A DNA stretch of 64,000 nucleotides from an uncultured Cytophagales bacterium (GTDB lineage: Bacteria; Bacteroidota; Bacteroidia; Cytophagales; Thermonemataceae): assembly GCA_938002655.1 (NCBI GenBank), contig CALLAC010000001.1, positions 1 through 64,000 of the forward strand, read 5' to 3'. Numbering within the stretch: the first letter of the stretch is position 1; the number at the start of each line of letters is the position of its first letter. Under the pieces are notes generated by a model. It was not told the DNA's origin. It searched no databases and saw only the letters and a list, made by a program, of their open reading frames with translations. Below, in pieces: positions 9,806-17,956 of this stretch. A program made the translations under genes and the position numbers.

Positions 9806-10606
9806 ATGCTTGTAGATGCATATCAAATTTCAGAAATTATTCATTTAAAGCGTTTTCGAAACGATTTCTTGCACGAACCCGTTCATGCCAGCAGTTGGGA
9901 TATTTTTTATGTAGAAGAAGAAGAAAAACGCTTTCTGCACATTTTTAGCTATGGTGTTGTAGTTTTTGTAGGGTATGATGCCGTGAGCAAGAGCAATTTG
10001 TTAGAATTTATCAAGAAATATGCCGAAAACCTTGTCAATCTGGATGTTAACGATTATTTCACTCTTTTAGTAGATAAATCTTTACCCAAAGCCCTTGTAA
10101 AAAATGATTCTATCACCCTTCCGCAAATTCAGTTAGATGCTATTCGTATCATTACGCTCAATGTAGCACAATCGGTAGCAATGGATTACTACGAAATCAT
10201 AAGTCTTGAAATTCTCAATGCCAGTAAAGTTTATATTGACCAACTCGAACAATTTGGCAAGGTAAAAATCTCTAAACGCGATTTACTCAAATTTATTGGT
10301 AAAGTTAAAAACATCAAAAACAGCATTATTGATAACCTGTATATCCTTGATGACCCCAACATCGTTTGGGATAACGAAGCCTTGCAACGCCTTCACCGAC
10401 AGCTCAAAGATAATTTTGATATCAGTCCGCGTTTTCGCGATTTAGATTACCGATTGCGAATTGTAGAAGAAAACTTAGTTTTACTTACCGATTTGCTCCA
10501 ACACCGCGAAAGTTCTCGTCTCGAATGGATTATCATCATACTGATTTTGGTAGAAGTTTTGAATGTATTTTTCAGTGAATGGCTTCGCAAATTATGGTCG
10601 CACTAA
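9806..10606 (+). CDS. RMD1/DUF155-family protein with C-terminal TM helix
   Basis: 'FLHIFSYGVVVFVGYD', 'HRESSRLEWIIIILILVEVL'. Confidence 0.7.
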   Translation: MLVDAYQISEIIHLKRFRNDFLHEPVHASSWDIFYVEEEEKRFLHIFSYGVVVFVGYDAVSKSNLLEFIKKYAENLVNLDVNDYFTLLVDKSLPKALVKNDSITLPQIQLDAIRIITLNVAQSVAMDYYEIISLEILNASKVYIDQLEQFGKVKISKRDLLKFIGKVKNIKNSIIDNLYILDDPNIVWDNEALQRLHRQLKDNFDISPRFRDLDYRLRIVEENLVLLTDLLQHRESSRLEWIIIILILVEVLNVFFSEWLRKLWSH

Positions 10607-10624
10607 AAAACTATGTACGTTTGT

Positions 10625-11899
10625 ATGAATATTTTACTTTTAGGTTCAGGAGGCAGAGAACATGCTTTTGCTTGGAAAATTACACAAAGTCCTCTTTGTG
10701 AGAAGTTGTTTGTTGCTACAGGCAATGCAGGTACCGCCCAAATTGCTGAAAATGTGCCTATCAAGCCCACAGATTTTCCTGCTTTGGCTTCTTTTTGCAG
10801 AGAAAAAAATATACAAATGCTTGTAGTTGGCAATGAAGAACCATTAGTTGCAGGCATTTGGGATTTTTTCAAACAACAAAAAGATTTAACACATATCCAC
10901 CTGATTGCCCCTTCAAAAGAAGGAGCAAGGTTGGAAGGAAGTAAAAATTTTGCCAAGCAACTGATGTTTGAATATCAAATTCCAACAGCAAGTTATCATT
11001 CTTTTGGGGTAGAGGATTTTGAGAAAGCCATTACATACATTTACAACCATTCTTTACCCATTGTACTCAAAGCCGATGGGCTTGCCGCAGGCAAAGGTGT
11101 ACTGATTTGCCCCACGTATAGCCAAGCCGAAAAAGCTCTGAAAGAAATGCTATTGGATAAAAAATTTGGCAAGGCAAGCGAAAAAATCGTAATTGAGCAA
11201 TTTTTAGAAGGTACTGAACTTTCAGTTTTTGTACTGACAGACGGCAAAAACTATAAAATTCTGCCCGAAGCCAAAGACTACAAACGTATAGGCGAAAAAG
11301 ATACAGGCTTGAATACAGGCGGAATGGGAGCTGTTTCTCCTGTTCCTTTTGCTGATACGGCTTTCATGCAAAAAGTAGAACAGAAAATCATTATACCTAC
11401 CTTGCAGGCTTTGCAGAAAAAAAATATTGCTTATGTTGGATTTTTGTTTATTGGCTTGATGAAAGTGGGAAATGAGCCCTATGTAATTGAATTTAACTGC
11501 CGAATGGGTGACCCTGAAACACAAGTGGTTCTCCCAAGAATTGAAAACGACCTTGTAGAACTGCTCTTGGCTACTGCTACCCAAAAACTTGATACAATAG
11601 AGCTGAAAATAAAGCCTGAAACCGCAGTTACAACAATTGTAGTATCGGCAGGCTATCCTGAAACTTACGAAATAGGTAAGGAGATTAAGCATTTAGAAAA
11701 AGTTGAAAATGCTCTTATTTTCCATGCAGGTACCAAACTAGAAAACAACCAACTTCTTACAAATGGTGGTAGGGTAATGGCTTTCACTGTTCTTGCTAAA
11801 ACTTTACCCGAAGCCATTGAAAAATCTCAAAAAGCCGCCGAGTCTGTTTTCTTTGAAAACAAATATTTTCGCAGAGATATTGGGAAAGATTTGTTCTAA
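10625..11899 (+). CDS. purD: Phosphoribosylamine--glycine ligase
   Basis: 'MNILLLGSGGREHAFAWKI', 'VLKADGLAAGKGV', 'EFNCRMGDPETQVVLPR'. Confidence 0.95.
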   Translation: MNILLLGSGGREHAFAWKITQSPLCEKLFVATGNAGTAQIAENVPIKPTDFPALASFCREKNIQMLVVGNEEPLVAGIWDFFKQQKDLTHIHLIAPSKEGARLEGSKNFAKQLMFEYQIPTASYHSFGVEDFEKAITYIYNHSLPIVLKADGLAAGKGVLICPTYSQAEKALKEMLLDKKFGKASEKIVIEQFLEGTELSVFVLTDGKNYKILPEAKDYKRIGEKDTGLNTGGMGAVSPVPFADTAFMQKVEQKIIIPTLQALQKKNIAYVGFLFIGLMKVGNEPYVIEFNCRMGDPETQVVLPRIENDLVELLLATATQKLDTIELKIKPETAVTTIVVSAGYPETYEIGKEIKHLEKVENALIFHAGTKLENNQLLTNGGRVMAFTVLAKTLPEAIEKSQKAAESVFFENKYFRRDIGKDLF

Positions 11900-11973
11900 A
11901 AAAATATCGGTTTGTTTAAACTTTTGCTGTCTGTGTGTGTCAAAGCAATACATTTACCAAACATCTAAATTCT

Positions 11974-12495
11974 ATGAAAAAGAAAATTTTCAGCCTGTTT
12001 CTTATATCCTTTGCCTTTTTGTTTTTGGCAGAAGCTCAAAGAGGTCCAATGCATCAAAGAAAAATAAGAGACCCCAAAACTCCCGAGCAGAGGGCTACAG
12101 CTATCACCAACCGACTTACCAAGCGTTTGGGACTTAATGGCGAGCAAAAGCAACAAATTTATAAAGTAAATGTACAAACTGCCCAAAAGATAGATGAACT
12201 GCGTACCGAAGCCAAAGCCAAACGTGAAAGAGGTGAAAAACCTGAAAAAGGTTTTTATGCCAAACAAATCAGAGAATTAAATCAGCAAAGAGACCAAAGC
12301 ATTTTGGCCGTACTCAGTGCCGAACAAAAAACTGAATACGAAAAGCTTAAAACAGAACAAAAAGAGCGTATGAGAAAAAGAATAGAAAAACGCCAAAAGT
12401 TTCGTAAAAAAATGAATAAGCAAGATACAGGCTTTCTTGAAAATGATGACGATTTTGAAAACATGTTGCTTGACGAAGCCGAAGACGAAATTTAG
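11974..12495 (+). CDS. Small periplasmic Spy/DUF4890-like protein
   Basis: Signal peptide, then charged helical region with 'LGLNGEQKQQIYKVN' and 'VLSAEQKTEYEKLK'. Confidence 0.6.
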   Translation: MKKKIFSLFLISFAFLFLAEAQRGPMHQRKIRDPKTPEQRATAITNRLTKRLGLNGEQKQQIYKVNVQTAQKIDELRTEAKAKRERGEKPEKGFYAKQIRELNQQRDQSILAVLSAEQKTEYEKLKTEQKERMRKRIEKRQKFRKKMNKQDTGFLENDDDFENMLLDEAEDEI

Positions 12496-12510
12496 AAACT
12501 TACTGCAATC

Positions 12511-12550
12511 AAGAAAGTGCCCTCCATTAGGTTGAAGGGCATCTTTCTTT
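12511..12550 (+). terminator. Intrinsic terminator after the Spy-like gene
   Basis: AAGAAAGtGCCCTcc...GAAGGGCatCTTTCTT stem-loop. Confidence 0.7.
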
Positions 12551-12571
12551 ACAAATTAAAAAAACAGCAAT

Positions 12572-12763
12572 TTATGCTTTACTTACAGAACAAGCTACTG
12601 CTTTATCGTTATCTCTCTCTTCAATGGATGTACCACAATGTTTATCGTCTAAATCGGGGCGAGTTTCTACGATAAAGGCTTCGCTATACGCTTGGTTTTG
12701 CACCATCACATCTATACCGAGCCAAATTGTAGGGCATTTGTTGGATTTGATTAAGTTTTCCAT
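12572..12763 (-). CDS. Small hypothetical protein (63 aa)
   Basis: Uninterrupted ORF in otherwise empty space, no signal peptide; family not recognised. Confidence 0.4.
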   Translation of the reverse strand: MENLIKSNKCPTIWLGIDVMVQNQAYSEAFIVETRPDLDDKHCGTSIEERDNDKAVACSVSKA

Positions 12764-12791
12764 AGCGGTAACATTTAAGGGTGAAACAAAA

Positions 12792-12818
12792 AAACCTGAA
12801 CTTTAAGTGGTTCAGGCT
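12792..12818 (-). terminator. Putative intrinsic terminator (minus strand)
   Basis: CCTGAAC..GTTCAGG stem followed on the minus strand by TTTTTTT. Confidence 0.6.
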
Positions 12819-13057
12819 TGCTTTTGTGAGTAAAGGTTTTTATTCCAAGTACATCAGCAGTTTCCTGAACCAAAAGGTGAGCCAAAAGGCATAAACACCT
12901 CACGTTTTGAAGTCTTGTAAATACTTTTGGCAATATGATTACAGCGTTTTAGCATTTGTTTCATTTTTTGGGCAATTTTGTAAATTTTATTTCAAAAAAA
13001 CAAATTTTTTACAAATTTTTTTTGCAAAAAAGCTCTATTTTTGTAAAAACAAACATT

Positions 13058-13960
13058 ATGCCAAACACTTGGAATTACTTAGATATTCTGGAAGCAGAAG
13101 CCATTCATATAATCAGAGAAGTAGCAGGACAATTTCAAAAACCAGCATTACTTTTTTCAGGAGGTAAAGATTCTATTACTTTGGTTCATCTGATACAAAA
13201 GGCTTTTTACCCTATGCCTTTTCCTTTCCCGCTTGTACATATAGATACAGGGCATAATTTCCCTGAAACCATTGTTTTTCGTGATAATTTGGTTAAAAAT
13301 ATTGGTGCAAAACTGATTGTAGGCTATGTTCAGGATTCTATTGATAGAGGCACAGTTGTAGAAAAAAAAGGAAAAGGAGCAAGTCGAAACACATTGCAAA
13401 GTATTACTTTGCTCGAAACCATTGAAAAATATGAATTAGATGCTTGTATAGGTGGTGCCAGACGCGACGAAGAAAAAGCCCGTGCCAAGGAGAGAGTTTT
13501 TTCGTTTCGTGACGAGTTCGGACAATGGAACCCCAGAAACCAGCGTCCTGAATTGTGGAATATTTACAACGGCAAACTCCACAAAGGCGAAAATATGCGT
13601 GTTTTCCCTTTGAGCAACTGGACAGAATTAGACGTTTGGCGGTATATTTTACGAGAAAATATCGCTTTGCCCTCGTTGTATTTTGCCCATAAACGCAAGT
13701 GCATCATTAGAGGTTCGCAAATTTTGCCTTATGCCGATTTTATTTTTACTGATAATGACGACATTTTGGCAGAAAAAAACGTCAGATTTCGTACCGTAGG
13801 CGATATGACCTGCACCGCTGCTATTGAAAGCAATGCTGATACTATTGAAAAAGTTATTGCAGAAATTGAAAGTCTTGCCATTTCGGAAAGAGGCTTGCGT
13901 ATGGACGATAAAATTTCGGAAACCGCCATGGAAGACAGAAAAAAAGAAGGGTATTTCTAA
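13058..13960 (+). CDS. cysD: Sulfate adenylyltransferase subunit 2-like (CysD family)
   Basis: PP-loop 'LLFSGGKDSITLVHL', 'GGARRDEEKARAKERVFSFRDEFGQWNP'; start set at MPNTWNYLD. Confidence 0.88.
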   Translation: MPNTWNYLDILEAEAIHIIREVAGQFQKPALLFSGGKDSITLVHLIQKAFYPMPFPFPLVHIDTGHNFPETIVFRDNLVKNIGAKLIVGYVQDSIDRGTVVEKKGKGASRNTLQSITLLETIEKYELDACIGGARRDEEKARAKERVFSFRDEFGQWNPRNQRPELWNIYNGKLHKGENMRVFPLSNWTELDVWRYILRENIALPSLYFAHKRKCIIRGSQILPYADFIFTDNDDILAEKNVRFRTVGDMTCTAAIESNADTIEKVIAEIESLAISERGLRMDDKISETAMEDRKKEGYF

Positions 13961-13964
13961 AAAC

Positions 13965-15146
13965 TCAAATTCTTTCTGCCCAAATGATTGTTTTTTTGTT
14001 GCTAACAAGAGTAGTGGCTATCAAAAAATCTTTTCCTCCCTCTTTGAGTTTGTATTTTTTACAAATTTCAGACACCGAAAGCGGGTAGTTTCGGGTAATG
14101 ATATTAAAAGCTGAACCAATTTCTGGTAGTTCTTTCTGCGGATTTTGCAAAATTTTTTTTATTCTATAAACCCTACCCGAAAAATTTTCCAATAATTCGC
14201 CTTGTGTGTATAGATGCGAGTTGCTGTGTAGTTTGTATAAGTTGAATTTTTCTGCTATGCTCCTGAAAAATCCTGCTTTGAGAATAGAACTATTAGGCTC
14301 ATACAAATATTCTTGTACCAAAGGGGCTAAATGGACTTTGGCTTTACTTTCTTTGGCAAAAGTACTTGTAAAAATCTGTGAGTTATTTTCAAGCAAATTG
14401 TAAGTATGAATGGGAATGTTTTGCCATTCGGGGCAAAAGTTTTTTTCTAAAAGATACAGCACTTCTTTGCACTCGTTCTGAACGCTTACTACATAAACAC
14501 CTGCCACATTAGGCAAAATTTTTAGAGCCTCTTTTATTTCAAACATAGGTGAGGTTTTGAGCAAAATTTTTTCTGTTTTATTAAAAAGTAGTGGCAGAAG
14601 TTCTAAAATGTTGGGTTCGGTTTCGGTAATTTGGGCAATGGATTTCCCTTGTGAATTTCGGCGAGCAGGGTCTAAATAAATATAATCAACAACTTCGGGA
14701 AAGTTTTGTAAGAAATGTTGAGCTTCTGCATTGTGTAGGGAAATATTTTTTATTCCCATGACTTCAAAATTGTACTTGGCAATTCGAAACAATTCAGGAT
14801 TTTTTTCTACATACCAGACTTTTTTAAATTGTTGAGCAAAAGCCCAAGTATCTACACCCAATCCGCCCGTGAGGTCAAGAATACTATTACCCGAAAGCAA
14901 TTGAGCTTTGAAAAAAGCCGTTTTCTCGGAAGAACTTTGCTCTAAATTTAGAGACGAAGGTAATAACAAGGTATCGTTTTCGTGCCAACGAGGGAGTTTG
15001 TTTTGGATTTTTTTTCTGCCCTCAATTTGTTGAATTATCCATTTACGCAAGAAGGTTGGGTATTTCTGCAAAGCAAAAGGCAGTTCTGAAAGAGGGACAT
15101 TTAAGTATTTTTTGAGTAATGTTTGAAGCTCGCTGAAATTTTGCAT
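13965..15146 (-). CDS. Class I SAM-dependent methyltransferase with THUMP-like domain
   Basis: 'ILDLTGGLGVDTWAFAQQFKKVWYVEKNPEL', 'VDYIYLDPARR'. Confidence 0.8.
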   Translation of the reverse strand: MQNFSELQTLLKKYLNVPLSELPFALQKYPTFLRKWIIQQIEGRKKIQNKLPRWHENDTLLLPSSLNLEQSSSEKTAFFKAQLLSGNSILDLTGGLGVDTWAFAQQFKKVWYVEKNPELFRIAKYNFEVMGIKNISLHNAEAQHFLQNFPEVVDYIYLDPARRNSQGKSIAQITETEPNILELLPLLFNKTEKILLKTSPMFEIKEALKILPNVAGVYVVSVQNECKEVLYLLEKNFCPEWQNIPIHTYNLLENNSQIFTSTFAKESKAKVHLAPLVQEYLYEPNSSILKAGFFRSIAEKFNLYKLHSNSHLYTQGELLENFSGRVYRIKKILQNPQKELPEIGSAFNIITRNYPLSVSEICKKYKLKEGGKDFLIATTLVSNKKTIIWAERI

Positions 15147-15161
15147 AAGTTTTTACAAGAA

Positions 15162-15185
15162 AAAACCTTCAAGTTTGAAGGTTTT
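15162..15185 (-). terminator. Putative intrinsic terminator
   Basis: AAAACCTTCAA-GT-TTGAAGGTTTT palindrome at the 3' end of the 15194-15469 gene. Confidence 0.65.
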
Positions 15186-15193
15186 CTGAGTTT

Positions 15194-15469
15194 TTACTGC
15201 ACTTTTTTGCTTGAGCAGCAACTGCTTTTCTTTTCGGAGGTGGTAGTAGAGCAAGATTTTCCATCTTTGTTTTCGGTAGTAGTAGCAGAAGCGTCTTTTT
15301 TCTTTTCGGCACTACATGATGATTGGCTTTCTGTTGTGCAACAAGAACCTTTTTTCTTTTTCTTTTTCTTGAAGATAAATTCGGTGTTTTCGGCACTGTT
15401 GAACATTGAGGCTACTACTGTTCCACTTACCAAAGCGAAAAGCGACAGAGCAAATACGAATTTTTTCAT
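15194..15469 (-). CDS. Small secreted Lys/Ser/Thr/Cys-rich protein
   Basis: Signal peptide MKKFVFALSLFALVSGTVVAS, then repeated CC/SC clusters; dedicated terminator. Confidence 0.6.
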   Translation of the reverse strand: MKKFVFALSLFALVSGTVVASMFNSAENTEFIFKKKKKKKGSCCTTESQSSCSAEKKKDASATTTENKDGKSCSTTTSEKKSSCCSSKKVQ

Positions 15470-15564
15470 AAGCGTACATTTTTTTAAAAAACGAAAAATT
15501 CGCTGTAAAAGTTCAAAATTTTCATAATTTTTTTATCGTACTTGTTGGGTTTGAAAATATTGTT

Positions 15565-16761
15565 TCAGATGATATTTTTGCTTTTGAGCTTTTCAATTTC
15601 GGAGGCAGAAAAGCCTATGTTTTGCAAAATATTTTCGGTATCTGCACCCATTTCGGGAGCTATATTTTGAGGAAAGGCAGGGGTTAGAGAAAATTTAATC
15701 GGAAAACCCAGAGAAAGAATTTCACCAATCTTGGGGTGTTGCATTTTTACGAACATATGGCGTTCTTGCAAGTGCTTATCTTGCTGAACCTCGTCTATTT
15801 CATACACAGGGCTGATGAGTAAATCGTGCTCTTGGCTCAATTTAAGCCAGTATTCTCTTTCTTGTGAAAGAAAGAAGGCTTGTAAAGCGGCTTTGTTCTT
15901 TTGCATTTGTTCTGATTCTTGGGGCATTGCAAAGCCTAAAAAATCAGGTTTTTGAACTATGTTGCAAAACTTTATCCAAAATTTGGGTTCTAATGCGGCA
16001 ATAGAGATATACTTTCCATCTTTACACATATAGACGTTGTAGTTGGGGAAAGCACCTGAGAGAGGTGTTTCGCCACGTTTTTGAGCTTGCCTTGTAGCTT
16101 GATAATGCGTGAAAGGGACTATGAGAAGCGGCATAACGCCTTCGGTCATTGAGATATCTACATGTTGCCCTTTGTGTGTATGGTTGCGAGCCTGCAAAGC
16201 GGCAAGTGTTCCGATAATTGCCATATAAGAGCCTCCTGCAATATCAGCAAGTTGTACAGCAGGAAGGGCGGGGGCTTTGCCTGCTTCACCAATCAAACCT
16301 AAAATACCCGAATAGCTTAAATAGTTGAGGTCGTGTCCTGCTAAATGGCTATAAGAGCCTGTTTGTCCGTAGCCTGTGATAGAAACGTAAATGATTTTTT
16401 CATTTATTTTTTGGGCTTGGCTGTAGCCTATAGCTAATTTATCCAAATATCCTGGGCGAAACTGCTCTACTACTACATCGGCAGTTTGCACAAGTTTCCA
16501 AAAAATCTCTCTGCCTTCGGGTTGGGTATAATCTAAGGTTAGGCTTTTTTTGGAGCGATTAAAAGCCAAGTAATTTGCTGAAAATTCTTTTCCTTCGGCT
16601 TCATAGACAGGGGGAAAGTTGCGTACATAGTCGGGCTGTGCAGGATTTTCGATTTTAATGACTTCTGCCCCCATATCAGCCATAAGCATAGTAGCCAGCG
16701 GACCAGGCAAGAGCCTGCTCAAATCTAAAATTCTAATGCCCTGTAACGGTCTTTTTTCCAT
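15565..16761 (-). CDS. CaiB/BaiF family CoA-transferase
   Basis: 'LQGIRILDLSRLLPGPLATMLMADMGAEVIKIE', 'YVSITGYGQTGSYSHLAGHDLNY'. Confidence 0.92.
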   Translation of the reverse strand: MEKRPLQGIRILDLSRLLPGPLATMLMADMGAEVIKIENPAQPDYVRNFPPVYEAEGKEFSANYLAFNRSKKSLTLDYTQPEGREIFWKLVQTADVVVEQFRPGYLDKLAIGYSQAQKINEKIIYVSITGYGQTGSYSHLAGHDLNYLSYSGILGLIGEAGKAPALPAVQLADIAGGSYMAIIGTLAALQARNHTHKGQHVDISMTEGVMPLLIVPFTHYQATRQAQKRGETPLSGAFPNYNVYMCKDGKYISIAALEPKFWIKFCNIVQKPDFLGFAMPQESEQMQKNKAALQAFFLSQEREYWLKLSQEHDLLISPVYEIDEVQQDKHLQERHMFVKMQHPKIGEILSLGFPIKFSLTPAFPQNIAPEMGADTENILQNIGFSASEIEKLKSKNII

Positions 16762-16763
16762 GA

Positions 16764-17795
16764 TTACTTCCACAAAAGTTTAGCTAGTTTTCCTTTATTT
16801 CCTATTGCCCAACCTATTTTTCCTTCACGAATAAAGCGTACAGTATGAAAGCCTTCGGTAGAAATATTTTCCCATTTTTTTCCGCCATCTTTGCTGATAT
16901 CTATGCCATTGGTTCCTACGGCAATATAGGTTTTCTTGCGTATGTACGAAACACAAGACCGATAACCTTTGGGAGGGACTTTGGCAATTTCCCAAGATTT
17001 TCCGCCATTTGAGGTATAAACGGCTGTTTTTTCTGCTAAATTAGGTTGGGTATAGTCTCCGCCTACGGCAATGCCATTTTTTAAGTCTTGAAAAACGATT
17101 GAAAAAATACCTTGCGATGCTTTCCCACTCAGAATAGGTACTTCTATGCTTTGCCAGGTATTTCCCAAATCAGAGGAAATGAGCACACGAGCCTTTTCGC
17201 TACCGCCTGTGCCTATCCAGATATGCGAAGGCTCACGAAAACGCATAATGGTACCACTTGCGGCAAAACCTACTTCATTTTTTTGAGCTTTGGGCAAATT
17301 TTTACCAATATTTACCCAAGTATTTCCTCCGTCCTCGGTTTTGAGTAAGGTAAAATTTCTTTCTTCGTCGGGGTCGCCAAAAACAAAGCCAATTTTTTCG
17401 CCGAAAAAGCCTATATCATTCAAAAAAGCAGTTTTAGAGGTATCTTGATAGACAACTTGCCAGCTTATACCCCCATCGAGGGTTTTGAGAATATAAGCAG
17501 GCGAACCCGCATTGATAACAAAAGCCCGTTTCTCATCAAAGGCTACAATATCCCGAAAATCTTTGTCTTCAAACCCTTTGATTTGTAAATTTTGCCAATT
17601 TTTCCCGCCATTGGTAGTTTTGAGAATAGTTCCTTTGGTGCCACTTGCCCAAACAACCTGTTCATCTACTATCCACAAGCCCCGAAAGTTGCTTTCTGAA
17701 ACAGTATTTTGTAAAAAAATTTCTATTTCTTGTGAAAAAGTTTTCTCTGTGAAAAAAAAGCAAACGAGAAGTAGAGAAAATAATGATTTTTGCAT
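16764..17795 (-). CDS. Secreted YCF48/BNR-repeat beta-propeller protein
   Basis: Repeated 'TTNGGKNWQ', 'TLDGGISWQ', 'TEDGGNTWV', 'SSDLGNTWQ', 'TSNGGKSWE', 'SKDGGKKWE'. Confidence 0.85.
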   Translation of the reverse strand: MQKSLFSLLLVCFFFTEKTFSQEIEIFLQNTVSESNFRGLWIVDEQVVWASGTKGTILKTTNGGKNWQNLQIKGFEDKDFRDIVAFDEKRAFVINAGSPAYILKTLDGGISWQVVYQDTSKTAFLNDIGFFGEKIGFVFGDPDEERNFTLLKTEDGGNTWVNIGKNLPKAQKNEVGFAASGTIMRFREPSHIWIGTGGSEKARVLISSDLGNTWQSIEVPILSGKASQGIFSIVFQDLKNGIAVGGDYTQPNLAEKTAVYTSNGGKSWEIAKVPPKGYRSCVSYIRKKTYIAVGTNGIDISKDGGKKWENISTEGFHTVRFIREGKIGWAIGNKGKLAKLLWK

Positions 17796-17956
17796 AGTTT
17801 TGTAATTCACCGATATACTTTTAGCCCAAAGAAAACTCTTGCAAATTAGCTTTTTTGTTTGAATTTTTCAAAATTTTGTAATTTTGAAAAATTAGGCTCA
17901 AAGAATTATCGAATTTTTTGAAGTTGTTGTAACTTTGAGCCGTAAATTTTCAACCA

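Noticed and set aside
11222-11692. 156-aa minus-strand ORF
   Set aside because: Antisense to purD, which is unambiguous
15123-15527. 134-aa plus-strand ORF rich in Phe/Leu
   Set aside because: Antisense of the Lys/Cys-rich secreted protein gene; Phe runs come from its poly-Lys codons
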